A DNA stretch of 33,088 nt from Akkermansia muciniphila (GTDB taxonomy: Bacteria; Verrucomicrobiota; Verrucomicrobiia; Verrucomicrobiales; V1-33): assembly GCA_945900785.1 (NCBI GenBank), contig CAMDJM010000052.1, positions 1 through 33,088 on the forward strand, given 5' to 3'. Shown here one piece after another: positions 17,194-26,347 of this stretch (the stretch's first letter is position 1; each line of letters opens with the position of its first letter). The notes beneath the pieces are model-generated. The model did not search any database. It was given only the letters and a program-made list of their open reading frames with translations, and was not told the origin of the DNA. The position numbers and the translations under genes were made by a program.

Positions 17194-19314
17194 TCAGGGG
17201 TTGGATGCGGTGGTGGGGCGCGTTTTGGCGGACGGTGGCGTTTCGGCGACCGGCCGGGCATGGAGTTTTTCCTCCATGAGATTCAGGCTTTTTTGATAAG
17301 CCGTCTGGGCTTCGGCCTCGCGGCCTCCAGCGCGCAGGATGTCTCCCATCAGGAGCCAGCCCTGGGGATCGGGCACCTGGAGGGAGGAAAGGTAGCGGCG
17401 CTGGAAGGTTTCGGCCCCGGAGAGGTCGCTGCGCTGGAACCGGGCATTGGCGATGAGGGGCCAAAGGGAGGGCTCGTCAGGCACGGAGGAGTAGAGGATA
17501 TCGGCCTCGGTCATGTAGCCGTTGTTGAAGTAGATGTGGCCAAGGTCGAGCAGGACATCCGGTGGGAAGGCGAATTTCTTTTCGATGCCCCGCCCGAGGA
17601 AGACGAGGGCCTGCTGGTAGTCTTCCTTGAGGCAGCAGACTTCAATGAAGAGGCTGGTGGCCATAAAGTTGTCCTTGAGGGAAGGAACCGCGAGGAGGCG
17701 GATCGCCTGATCGTAGTTGCCTTTGTTGCGCCAGGCCTGGGCGAGGTGGGTGCGGATGACGCGGCTGTCCGGCAGGCGGCGGAGGCCTTCGCTGAGGGTG
17801 GTGATAGCCCCGTCCGGTTGGTTGATGAGGGCGTAGCTGCGGGCCAGTTCGAGGAAGTCATTGGTGGAGGGGTGGTTCAGCCGGTGGTAGCGCATGAGGA
17901 GGGAACGGTTGTAGGCGGGGTAGTCGGCGAGGGACTCCGCGAGGAGGCTGAAATTTTCCAGGGTGATGGCGTCGTGGGCGGAATCCGGTAGGGTATTATA
18001 CAGCTTGAAGGCTCCGGAAAAGTCTTTGAGGACGAGGCGCAGGTCTGCGATTTCCTTGCGGGCGAGGAGGTTTCCGGGTTCCAGCGCGGCGACTTTTTCG
18101 TAAGTGGCGAGGGCCTTGGGAGAATCGGGGATTTCCGAATAGAGGGCCCCCAGTTCGGTGAGGGCGGAGATGTCGTCCGGGTTGTCCTTCAGCCAACGCC
18201 CGTAGGCAGCCGGGGCGGCCGTGTAGTCGCCGGCATCAGCGAGCAGGGTGGGCAGCAGGCGGGTGTATTTGGGTTGGCCAGGGACAGGAACGATCTTCTG
18301 GAGGACGGCTTTGAAGTCCTGCCGGCGGTTGAGTCCTTTTTGGAGTTCGTTGGCGCGCTCCAGGGCGAAGGTGTCGCCCAGCACCGCGAGCTTGAGATAC
18401 CAGTCGAGAGCCGGACCGGGCTGGCCGGACCACTCGGAGTGCCGGGCAAGGAGACCGGCGAAGTGTTTGAAGATGGGGCAGATGGGATTTTTGGCGCTGG
18501 CCAGTTCCGCGATGGTGGCTTTGCCGGCGGGTTGGGCGTCGACCCAGAGGGCGATGCGGGGGAGGACTTCACCGATGCGTCCGGCATTGCCCGCGATGGT
18601 CAGGGCGAGTTCCAATATTTCCGGCGGGGCCGCTCCGGGCGGGCCGGTGGCATCAAGCCGGGAGAGCAGGAGCTTCAGGGCGTGGTCGTTGGCCCCGGTT
18701 TCACGGCTGAGGGTGATTTCGGTGTCGGTGGATTCGCTGGTGAAGGTGGCGGGGTCGGTGGTGCGCCATTGTTCGAGGATTTTCAGGGCCTGCTCAGGTT
18801 TTCCAGCCCACCGCCAGGATTGCACCGCGCTGAGGCGAAGCTCAGGGTCGGCGAAACCCTGTTGGATGGCAGCATTGGCGACCTGGGCGGCCAGGGCAGG
18901 GTTGTTTTGGGCGAGAGCGCTGCGCGCGATGGCCTGATAAAGGGAGCGTTTTTGCGGGGCTGCGAGGTTCGTCTCCATGCGGTGGACGAGGTCCAGGCAG
19001 GCGGTGGGATCGGTGGCACTTTCGATGGCGGCAGCGGCGACCGCGCCGGGGCCGTGGAAGTCCGGATTGAGGGAGACGCGGAGGTTATCCAAGGCGCTGG
19101 GAGGAGCGGTCGGGGCGGGGGCCGGGGGCGTGCCGTGCGCGACTTCGAGGGCGCGTTGGTTCTCCCCATCTTCGAGGAGGCGTCCCACCAGTTGGCGTTT
19201 ACTGGGAATGAGGGCTACGGCAAGGCTGAGACAACCCACGACCATGGACCACATCAGCCATTCCGGCACGAGGCGGGGCGGCTGTTGGCAGAGGGGGCTG
19301 GAGGGAGCAGGCAT
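17194..19314 (-). CDS. PelB-like inner-membrane-anchored TPR protein
   Basis: The 706-aa protein has an N-terminal transmembrane helix (WLMWSMVVGCLSLAVALIP, about 19-37) followed by an almost continuous array of TPR-type helical pairs to the C-terminus (recurring A..A...L patterns, for example YEKVAALEPGNLLARKEI). No catalytic motif was seen. The topology, an inner-membrane anchor with periplasmic TPRs, corresponds to the N-terminal half of Pseudomonas PelB; the C-terminal half is the next gene. It starts 12 bp after the PelA-like stop, which indicates an operon and probably coupled translation. I infer a scaffold that guides polymer and the PelA-like enzyme. A general TPR protein for another polymer remains possible. 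Confidence 0.72.
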   Translation of the reverse strand: MPAPSSPLCQQPPRLVPEWLMWSMVVGCLSLAVALIPSKRQLVGRLLEDGENQRALEVAHGTPPAPAPTAPPSALDNLRVSLNPDFHGPGAVAAAAIESATDPTACLDLVHRMETNLAAPQKRSLYQAIARSALAQNNPALAAQVANAAIQQGFADPELRLSAVQSWRWAGKPEQALKILEQWRTTDPATFTSESTDTEITLSRETGANDHALKLLLSRLDATGPPGAAPPEILELALTIAGNAGRIGEVLPRIALWVDAQPAGKATIAELASAKNPICPIFKHFAGLLARHSEWSGQPGPALDWYLKLAVLGDTFALERANELQKGLNRRQDFKAVLQKIVPVPGQPKYTRLLPTLLADAGDYTAAPAAYGRWLKDNPDDISALTELGALYSEIPDSPKALATYEKVAALEPGNLLARKEIADLRLVLKDFSGAFKLYNTLPDSAHDAITLENFSLLAESLADYPAYNRSLLMRYHRLNHPSTNDFLELARSYALINQPDGAITTLSEGLRRLPDSRVIRTHLAQAWRNKGNYDQAIRLLAVPSLKDNFMATSLFIEVCCLKEDYQQALVFLGRGIEKKFAFPPDVLLDLGHIYFNNGYMTEADILYSSVPDEPSLWPLIANARFQRSDLSGAETFQRRYLSSLQVPDPQGWLLMGDILRAGGREAEAQTAYQKSLNLMEEKLHARPVAETPPSAKTRPTTASNP

Positions 19315-19326
19315 GGCGTGGTTGAG

Positions 19327-22209
19327 CTAGTTGGCGGCGACAGCGGGCATAGCGTCGATTTTGACGCTGGCGGCGGAGGGGAGGAGGAGTTCAAGCTTGC
19401 CTGCGGGGTTGGCGAGCAGGCGCTGGCCTTTGTCATTGATGACCACCTGCCATGCGCTGCCGGGTGCCATGCCGGCGAGGACGATGGGAACCTCCGGCTT
19501 CAGATCCTGGGTGGTGAAGGCCGCCCCGGTTTTCTCCAGGCGCTGGAAGGTGATCTCCGCAGTGCTGGATTCAAGCCGGAGCCGGGGCTCCGGGGAAGCC
19601 GCAAGGGTGAGGCTGGTGAGGGACTGGCCGCTGGTGTGGACATAGAGGCTTTCGCCTTCGATCAGATATCCCGTGACGCCGGAGGAGGCATTCAGATCAG
19701 GCAGGGGACCGGTGGCGGGCAGGCGGAAGGTGCGGGCATGTCCGGCATTGGCCATGGCAAAACGGGCCGGGCCGGTGCGGTAGATTTTGGTGCCCCAGGC
19801 GTCTTTGGCGATGCGGGCGAAGTGCGCCGCCGTGACGCTGTGCAGGGGGTGGGCCATGGCCCAGTCGTAGGCCTCAGCCAGCGATTTCAGGGCTCCCGGG
19901 GTGGCCGCGCTGTAAAAATGATAGTAAAGATTGATGGGCTTCAGCCGGCGGGGCGACCCGGTTTTCTCAAAGGTCTCGATGACCTGCCGGAAGCCGCCGA
20001 CGAAGGGGCCTTTCCAGTTCCGGGTATAGACAAATTCATTTTGCATCGCGGAAAAAACCTGGATTTCCCCATCCCAGCTCATGACACGCGGGGAGATGTT
20101 GGAAAGGTAGGGATGCCGCCGCGAGATGGTGGTGTTGCCGCCGTTGAGGTTTTCCACGCCGAGGCGGCGGCAAACGCTCAGCGCGGCGGCTCCAGGGCGG
20201 CAGTTGCCGGACCATAGCATCAAATCGCAGGTTTTGCCCGCAGGGAGCAGGCTTTGCACGTAGGCGATGCTGCCAGCCACTTCCCGCTCAGGGTCCACGC
20301 CTTTCAGCGCGGCCTCAGGCTTGAGCACCAGGGAGCGGGTTTCATACATCGGGATGTATTCCTCATCGTTCTCGATCCAGACGTAAGGGTGGCTGAAGCT
20401 GTGGGACGCTGCCTGGACATTGGGCAGGGCGAAGATGGAGCGGGCCACGGCTTCCAGGGCGGGTTGTTCGTCACCTTTCTGGGTGTCCTCAAGGCCGCGC
20501 ATGGTGGATTCGATGAGGGAGGCGGTGATGGGCAGGGGGTATTTTTTCAGGATGTGATCCCGCACCAACTCTGCGCAAATGCGGTTCCCGGCGAAAGTGG
20601 TGACGCCATTGAAACCATCCCCATCAATCTGGCTGAAAAAGAGGCGTCGTCCGTCCCGCGTGGTGGCGTCGGGTGCCGGGAAGGACCCGGAGGGCCAGAT
20701 TTGCTGGAGGAAGGCGAAGGGGTCGAACAGGGAAGCCTGATCTTCGACGGAGACCTGGAAGGTGTTGTAAGGATCCAGGAGGGCACCGCCCCAGGAGGTG
20801 GTGTAAACCGCGTCATACTGCACCGCATTGGCGGTTTCATCCCGTGAGGCCACGGAAAGGTAAATATCCGACTCCTGCGGAGCCCGGGAGTCCTCAATTT
20901 CCGCCAGATGGGCGCGGGTCGGGGCTTCAAAATTCATCATTTTGGAGTCCACCACCCGGAGCTTTACCTCCTGGGGAGTGGTGAGCTGGCGCAGGCTGCC
21001 CCAGAGGCCCAGTCCCTTGAGCAGGCGCGCCCGCTGGAGATCCTGCTGGAGCGGATAATGACCACAGAAAAGCACCTTTATGCCCCGCGAGACCTGGTGC
21101 AGGATCCAGTTCACATACCATTCCTCACCGGCGTTGGGCAGGATCAGATTTTCATCAAGGATCATGCCGCAGAAGCGCGCGTCGAGTTCCGCTGGAGGAG
21201 AGGTTTGCCCCACATTCAGATACTCCAGTTCATAGCCCATCCATTCCAGAGGCATTTGCAGACGGGTGCCGGCGAAGGTGTCATCCTCAAAGTAGCTGGT
21301 GCTCTCGCTTTCCGCCTGGACGCCCCCAAAAAGCACCAGGATACGGCGGGCTACCGGGCGCAACGGGCCGGCGGTAGCTCCCTGCAGGGATTTGGTGGAC
21401 AGGAACCCGGCGGCTCCCAGCGCGGCAATGCGGGCCAGGGTGGCGTCGGCCATTTTGACATCGCCAGGATCCAGGTAATCCAGCACATAGACTGGCAGCC
21501 CGGCCGCTTTAACCTTTTCAATTTGAGAGGTCAGCGCCCTGGTGATCTGCTCCGCGACGGGCACATAGGCCCCCGCCGCATTGTAGGTGCGGTAGAGTGA
21601 CTCCACCAGCACGCCATCCACCATGCCGGGGAGCGAGGGGAGAAATTCAAATCCCCGGTTCATCACGATCTCCTTGCCCGGAAAGGTCTTCCGCAGGCGC
21701 TGCACCAATTGCACCATGGCGGCCTGGTAGGACGGTGCCTTCACCGGATCCTGCCTCATCAAGGCTGCCGCACTATCCACCGTGTCCAAAAAGAACCCAT
21801 CGAATCCCTTCGACACCGCCGTGCGGGCCAGGGTATCCACCACAAAATCACCCCAGGCGGGATGGGTGATGTCCATCAGGCTGGTCTTCCACTCCTCCTG
21901 CCGGGCCACCTCCTTCACTCCATTCTTTTGCAGCCGCTCAGCATAAGGCGAGGCCCCGCGCAATTCCACTGCGCTTACATAAGCCAGGATTTTCCGGCCC
22001 GCTTTTTTCACCGCGGGGAAATCTACCACTGCCTCCGGATCCACAATCGCCATGTCATGTGCCAGCAGTAGCCCCATCTCAGGCTTCGCGGCATAATTCA
22101 CCATGAAGTTGGTCCGGCCAGTGGGGTCAGTGGCTTCCGCCCCAGCCAGGCCTGCGCTCACCAGGAAGCATCCCAGAAGGAATTGGCGGAGGATGAATGG
22201 CTTAAGCAT
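19327..22209 (-). CDS. pelA: PelA-like bifunctional polysaccharide hydrolase/deacetylase
   Basis: The 960-aa protein has a signal peptide (FLLGCFLVSAGLAGA). A GH114-type domain follows (about 35-270), an endo-alpha-1,4-polygalactosaminidase family, with ILAYVSAVELRG and FDGFFLDTVD (136-145) bearing the expected acidic residues. The middle part (about 290-480) has a Rossmann-like layout. The deacetylase has SQIDGDGF (526-533) and SHSFSHPY (602-609), matching the metal-binding Asp and His motifs of PelA. In Pseudomonas, PelA (948 aa) deacetylates and hydrolyses the GalNAc/GlcNAc polymer in the periplasm. The Met at 22209 is chosen because it gives a clean signal peptide; an ATG at 22245 lies in the AT-rich leader. 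It is the first gene of the operon. PelC-G homologues are absent from this window. Confidence 0.85.
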   Translation of the reverse strand: MLKPFILRQFLLGCFLVSAGLAGAEATDPTGRTNFMVNYAAKPEMGLLLAHDMAIVDPEAVVDFPAVKKAGRKILAYVSAVELRGASPYAERLQKNGVKEVARQEEWKTSLMDITHPAWGDFVVDTLARTAVSKGFDGFFLDTVDSAAALMRQDPVKAPSYQAAMVQLVQRLRKTFPGKEIVMNRGFEFLPSLPGMVDGVLVESLYRTYNAAGAYVPVAEQITRALTSQIEKVKAAGLPVYVLDYLDPGDVKMADATLARIAALGAAGFLSTKSLQGATAGPLRPVARRILVLFGGVQAESESTSYFEDDTFAGTRLQMPLEWMGYELEYLNVGQTSPPAELDARFCGMILDENLILPNAGEEWYVNWILHQVSRGIKVLFCGHYPLQQDLQRARLLKGLGLWGSLRQLTTPQEVKLRVVDSKMMNFEAPTRAHLAEIEDSRAPQESDIYLSVASRDETANAVQYDAVYTTSWGGALLDPYNTFQVSVEDQASLFDPFAFLQQIWPSGSFPAPDATTRDGRRLFFSQIDGDGFNGVTTFAGNRICAELVRDHILKKYPLPITASLIESTMRGLEDTQKGDEQPALEAVARSIFALPNVQAASHSFSHPYVWIENDEEYIPMYETRSLVLKPEAALKGVDPEREVAGSIAYVQSLLPAGKTCDLMLWSGNCRPGAAALSVCRRLGVENLNGGNTTISRRHPYLSNISPRVMSWDGEIQVFSAMQNEFVYTRNWKGPFVGGFRQVIETFEKTGSPRRLKPINLYYHFYSAATPGALKSLAEAYDWAMAHPLHSVTAAHFARIAKDAWGTKIYRTGPARFAMANAGHARTFRLPATGPLPDLNASSGVTGYLIEGESLYVHTSGQSLTSLTLAASPEPRLRLESSTAEITFQRLEKTGAAFTTQDLKPEVPIVLAGMAPGSAWQVVINDKGQRLLANPAGKLELLLPSAASVKIDAMPAVAAN

Positions 22210-22555
22210 GACTGACGATGTTAAATTTTTAAATTTGAATCTCAATTCCTAAATATTTTTCATAATCTCAAGGAATTTCCAGCGATAGATCATAAATTTC
22301 AGCAAATTTTCGCACAATCTATTCTCAATACAGAGAAATTTAGCAAAAGTAACTAATTTACAGTATGTCTGGAAAGGGTTCCGATTTCGAGCCGCTTTGC
22401 CCTGTGCAGGATTAAGTTATCGTATTGCAGCAGAAAATCAGGGGTATTCCTGCCCATGTCCTATGCCAATTGGAAGATCGGAAGGATGCCCGTTGAAAGT
22501 CCTCCCGGCCTGCGTTCCTTCTGCCGTTTTACCGCTCCACTCCGATTTTTCCCCC
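22210..22555. promoter_or_regulatory. AT-rich divergent promoter region, pelA-like / UDP-glucose pyrophosphorylase
   Basis: This 346-bp spacer is strikingly AT-rich from about 22215 to 22360, against a GC-rich background. AAATTT occurs at 22223, 22231, 22294, 22304 and 22336. The last four are spaced 63, 10 and 32 bp, near multiples of a helical turn, as in curved DNA. GGAA-T-TTCC (22272-22280) is a short inverted repeat. No confident -35/-10 pair was identified. It should contain the start sites of both divergent genes. Confidence 0.55.
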
Positions 22556-23974
22556 ATGATTGACCGCTTCCTTCCCTTCGCCGAAAAAATGCGTGCTGAT
22601 GGCCTCAGTGAATCCGCCGTCCGCGCGTTCGAGGGGAATTTCCGGGCCCTCGAACGCCATGAAACTGGGATGATCCCGGAGACTGCTCTAGCTCCGATCG
22701 CCGGGCTACCCCACGCCCAAACCTTGCCCATCCCCCCAGCAGAAGCCCTCCCCCCTCTCCTGCGCCGCACTGCGGTCATCAAACTCAACGGCGGACTAGG
22801 CACCGGCATGGGCCTGGAGAAAGCCAAAAGCCTCCTGCCCGTGCGGGAAGGGCTCAGCTTTCTCGATCTCATCGCCCGGCAAATCCTACATCTGCGCGCC
22901 ACCAGCGGCGGAGGTTCCGTGCCCCGCTTTCTTCTGATGAATAGCTTCTCCACCTCAGCCGATACCCGGGCCCTCCTCACTCATTACCCCGATCTTGGCG
23001 CACCGGAGGACCTTGAATTCCTCCAAAGCCGCGTTCCCAAGATTCTTGCCGATACCCTCACTCCCCTGAACTGGCCGGAAAATCCGGACATGGAATGGTG
23101 CCCTCCCGGCCATGGCGACCTCTACGCCAGCCTCGCTGGCAGCGGCTGGCTGGATAAACTCCTCGCGGAAGGCATCATTTACGCCTTTATCTCCAACTCA
23201 GACAACCTCGGGGCTACCCTCGATCCCGCCCTGCTGGCCTGGTTTGCCGAAAGCGGGGCGCCCTTCCTCATGGAAGTCACCCGCCGCACCGCCGCCGACA
23301 AAAAAGGGGGCCACCTTGCGCTGCGCCCCAGCGATGGCCGTCTCATCCTCCGCGAAAGTGCCCAGTGCCCGGACGCCGATGCCGCATCCTTTCAGGACAT
23401 CGGACGTCACCGCTTCTTCAACACCAACAACCTCTGGATCCGGCTCGATCACCTCAAGGAAACCCTCCTGCAGCACGGCGGTCTCATCCCCCTGCCCATG
23501 ATCCGCAATTCCAAAACCGCCGATCCCCGCGACAAAACCAGCCCTCCTGTTTACCAGCTCGAAACTGCCATGGGTGCCGCCATCGAATCCTTCCCTGGAG
23601 CCGCCGCCATCGAAGTCAGCCGCACCCGCTTCGCCCCTGTCAAAACCACCAGCGACCTTCTCATCATCCGCTCGGACGCCTGTCAACTCACCTCCGATTT
23701 CCGCCTCGAACTCCACCCCGACCGCCATGGGATCCCCCCCGAAGTCAATCTTGACAACGACCACTACAAACTCGTCGACGGCCTCGACGCGCTCCTCGCC
23801 CAAGGCATCCCCAGCCTCCGCCACACCAGTAAACTCACCATCAAAGGCCCCGCCACCTTCCATGCCGGCGTCCAGATCCAAGGCGACGTCACTTTCACCA
23901 ACCCTCATCCCGACCCTTCCCCCATCCCGTCCGGCATCTACGCCGGACCCGATCACCCATTGACCCCACTTTAA
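22556..23974 (+). CDS. UTP-glucose-1-phosphate uridylyltransferase (eukaryotic UGP type)
   Basis: Makes UDP-glucose from UTP and glucose 1-phosphate. The 472-aa protein has KLNGGLGTGMG (76-86), the nucleotide-binding signature of the UDPGP family, then KSLLPVREGLSFLDL, GHGDLYASL, FFNTNNLWI and PVYQLETAMGAAIESF, with SRTRFAPVKTTSDLL. These match eukaryotic-type UGP rather than bacterial GalU or the UDP-HexNAc enzyme. The start at 22556 fits the family N-terminus; the frame is open to 22397 but with unconvincing sequence. It is divergent from the PelA-like gene, and UDP-glucose can feed UDP-sugar pools for envelope polymers. A functional link to Pel is inference. Confidence 0.9.
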   Translation: MIDRFLPFAEKMRADGLSESAVRAFEGNFRALERHETGMIPETALAPIAGLPHAQTLPIPPAEALPPLLRRTAVIKLNGGLGTGMGLEKAKSLLPVREGLSFLDLIARQILHLRATSGGGSVPRFLLMNSFSTSADTRALLTHYPDLGAPEDLEFLQSRVPKILADTLTPLNWPENPDMEWCPPGHGDLYASLAGSGWLDKLLAEGIIYAFISNSDNLGATLDPALLAWFAESGAPFLMEVTRRTAADKKGGHLALRPSDGRLILRESAQCPDADAASFQDIGRHRFFNTNNLWIRLDHLKETLLQHGGLIPLPMIRNSKTADPRDKTSPPVYQLETAMGAAIESFPGAAAIEVSRTRFAPVKTTSDLLIIRSDACQLTSDFRLELHPDRHGIPPEVNLDNDHYKLVDGLDALLAQGIPSLRHTSKLTIKGPATFHAGVQIQGDVTFTNPHPDPSPIPSGIYAGPDHPLTPL

Positions 23975-24038
23975 TTCATCAAAAAGGTGTGACTTTGCGG
24001 GCTCAGCCCTGATGGTGATCCAATGAACTCAGGCTGTT

Positions 24039-24380
24039 TCAGGGAGGCCCGTCCCGGGCGATTTTGCCGCCGAGGGAGAGGATGCGGGCGTTGGCTTTGG
24101 CGGTTTCGGCTTCGGCAATGTGGCCCATCCTGACGTGGAGTTGGGACAGGGCAGTCCAGGCGAGGAGGTCGTTGGGCCGCAGGTCCGTCGCCATGAGGGC
24201 AGGGCCAAGGGCAGCTTGGTGTTGCCCGTCGCGCATCAGGGCCATGCCAAGGGAATGCCAAGCGTCAAAGTTCTGTGGGTCCAGCCGGGTAGCCTCACGG
24301 TAGAGCAGGGCGGCGGCGGCCAGATCGCCCAGGGCGACGCAGCCGCTGGCTTCGTCGATCAGGTCCTGGGCGGAAGGCAT
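24039..24380 (-). CDS. Small TPR protein
   Basis: A 113-aa protein with about two to three TPR units (AALLYREATRLDPQNFDAWHS, then AWTALSQLHVRMGHIAEA). No signal peptide or other domain is seen. The Met at 24380 is preferred because the frame upstream overlaps the neighbouring gene and is not TPR-like. It lies 55 bp downstream of the PpiD-like gene on the same strand, probably in the same transcript. TPRs mediate protein contacts; the partner is unknown. Confidence 0.75.
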   Translation of the reverse strand: MPSAQDLIDEASGCVALGDLAAAALLYREATRLDPQNFDAWHSLGMALMRDGQHQAALGPALMATDLRPNDLLAWTALSQLHVRMGHIAEAETAKANARILSLGGKIARDGPP

Positions 24381-24435
24381 GAAGGCGGACGGGATGGGAG
24401 GCCCACGCAGGTGGCCTGGTTGATAGGGAACGCGG

Positions 24436-26220
24436 CTAGCCGGAGGTGGCTTCGGCCTTGACCTCGGTGCGGTTGGCTTTGAACCACGCTTGGAGAAGCG
24501 GACTGAAGGAAGGGAAGTTAAAGCCGCCACCGGTGCTGGGCTCCTTGCCTTCGGCAGCTTCTTCGGCCAGCTTCTTTTTGTCCTCTTCCATTTTGGGGTC
24601 TTTGGGGAGTTCGCGTTTCAGGGTGCTGACCAGCATAAGGCCTTCGGGGACTTCTTCGGGAGGGGAAATTTCGCCAGGGTTGAGATCCGCCGCGGCTTTG
24701 GTGATGATGGCTTGGTTCGGAGCCGTGGGTGGTTTGCTTTGGGACCAGGCGGGGACTTCCATAGGGGTCAGGCCAGCGGCGGTAGCGGCTTCGGCAAAGG
24801 ATTTGCCGCCTTTGAGGGCTTCCTGGATCGCGGTGCGGGCGGTGTCCGCCGCCGTTTTTACCGCAGCGGTGGTGGCTTCGGCGGTCAGGTGTTCCGTGAC
24901 TTTGACTTTGACTTGGTCGAGCGGCAGCACCGTGGGGGATTCGACGCTGGCGATTTCAAAAATGGCGTAACCGTTGGTGGTTTTAAGGGTGTGGGCGATC
25001 CCAGGATCCTTGGGGGAGTCGAAAATTTCCCCGATCAGCTTGGCTTCGGCCTTGAGGTCGGCAGGGGCGGCATCGGCAGTGAAGAGTTCACTGGTTTTGG
25101 GTTCCAAGCCGGAGGCTTTGACGATTTCTTCAAAGGGGCGGGTGCCGCGGTCTTCGGAAGCGAGGTCGGAACTGATGGCACCGGCTTTTTCGAGGAGGGT
25201 TTTGGAAGCGGCTTCCTGGGTTTTCACGGCCTCGGCGTGTGCCGTCATGGCTTTGGTGTGCTCTTCGGCCTTCTTTTTGTTTTCTTCTTCTTTGGCTTTT
25301 TTCTGGTCTTCAGGGAGCTTGCTGACGTCTTCGGGCTGGGGCGCGGCTGGTGGCGTGGGAGGCTTGGGCAGATCGATCAGAACATAGCGGATGGAGCGTT
25401 TTTCCGGGGAGAGGACCAGCGGGCTGGCCGCTGGCTTCATGGGGTCGGCAGTGTGGGCATCGAAGGCGGCCTTGGCTTCGTCGTAGAATTTTTGGATGGC
25501 GTCTTCAGCAGGAGCCGCCGGGGTTTGTTTGGCTTTTTCGATCAGCACATAGGAGGCGGTGGTCTTTTGGTGGCTCTCGGTGTAGCGGGCATTCACTTCA
25601 GCGGCCGAAGGAGCAAGGGTGCCGCCGATGAGTTTGTTCACGCGCTGGAAAATCATCACATCGCGCAGGGCGGTGAAGAGCCGGCGCTCGGTGTTGGACC
25701 GGTCGCCGAAGGCTCCGCTGTTCAGGAAGGCTTCGTATTTGGTGGAGTCGAATTGGCCATTGGTTTGAAAGCCGCTGACGGTTTGCACGAATTTCACAAG
25801 GTCGTCCTGGTCAACCTCAATGCCGAGCTTCGGGGCCTTGGCCCGCAAGGTGGCGACGTTCATGCAAAAGTCCATGTTCAGGGAATCCCGCTCGCCGGAG
25901 GGGCCATAAAGCTGAACGATCGCCGGGCTGCGCATCATGGGGCTGCCGCCGAGGGTGTTAAGGTAAAAGGCGAGGGGATCCGTGATTTGGGACATCATAT
26001 TCGCCTGATCATAAAAGAGCCGGGTGATCAGGCTGCGCTGGCTGTCGATTTGCTGGACGTCGTTTTGGTAATATTCCTGTCCATCCACGATGGCCATGGG
26101 CTTGCCGTCGCCTTGGTCTCCACCCCGGTGATCACTGCCAAAGAAAACGAACGCCACACATACCAGAATGGCGATGATCAGCATGAGAATGTAATGATGC
26201 TTGCGGATGGTCTCGAGCAT
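24436..26220 (-). CDS. PpiD/SurA-like membrane-anchored peptidyl-prolyl isomerase
   Basis: The 594-aa protein has an N-terminal transmembrane helix (ILMLIIAILVCVAFVFFG) with the rest periplasmic. A SurA/PpiD N-terminal chaperone domain (about 45-220, with FVQTVSGFQTNGQFDSTKYE) precedes a highly charged helical insert (EEENKKKAEEHTKAM, about 300-340). A parvulin-like segment (FEEIVKASGLEP to AIFEIASVESP) and further helices follow (LTPMEVPAWSQSKPP). These proteins help outer-membrane and secreted proteins fold. The Met at 26220 is chosen as the typical PpiD start, MLETIRKHHY, just before the helix; the open frame extends to 26340. The parvulin catalytic residues are not clearly intact, so it may act as a chaperone more than an isomerase. 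Confidence 0.82.
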   Translation of the reverse strand: MLETIRKHHYILMLIIAILVCVAFVFFGSDHRGGDQGDGKPMAIVDGQEYYQNDVQQIDSQRSLITRLFYDQANMMSQITDPLAFYLNTLGGSPMMRSPAIVQLYGPSGERDSLNMDFCMNVATLRAKAPKLGIEVDQDDLVKFVQTVSGFQTNGQFDSTKYEAFLNSGAFGDRSNTERRLFTALRDVMIFQRVNKLIGGTLAPSAAEVNARYTESHQKTTASYVLIEKAKQTPAAPAEDAIQKFYDEAKAAFDAHTADPMKPAASPLVLSPEKRSIRYVLIDLPKPPTPPAAPQPEDVSKLPEDQKKAKEEENKKKAEEHTKAMTAHAEAVKTQEAASKTLLEKAGAISSDLASEDRGTRPFEEIVKASGLEPKTSELFTADAAPADLKAEAKLIGEIFDSPKDPGIAHTLKTTNGYAIFEIASVESPTVLPLDQVKVKVTEHLTAEATTAAVKTAADTARTAIQEALKGGKSFAEAATAAGLTPMEVPAWSQSKPPTAPNQAIITKAAADLNPGEISPPEEVPEGLMLVSTLKRELPKDPKMEEDKKKLAEEAAEGKEPSTGGGFNFPSFSPLLQAWFKANRTEVKAEATSG

Positions 26221-26347
26221 GGCGGCAGGTGGGTCGTATCGTGAGAAAAGCCCGGCAGGAAGGTCCGGCCGGGCGGGGAAAGCGCTCAGCATAGAAGGGT
26301 GCACCAAGGCGGGCAAGTCCTTTTTGGTGATGAAAACCATTTCAGCC

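Noticed and set aside
18274..20217. A 647-aa open frame on the + strand
   Set aside because: Antisense to the TPR gene and the PelA-like 3' half; composition typical of a shadow frame.
24490..26244. A 584-aa Gly/Phe-rich frame on the + strand
   Set aside because: Antisense to the PpiD-like gene, which has clear membrane and chaperone segments.
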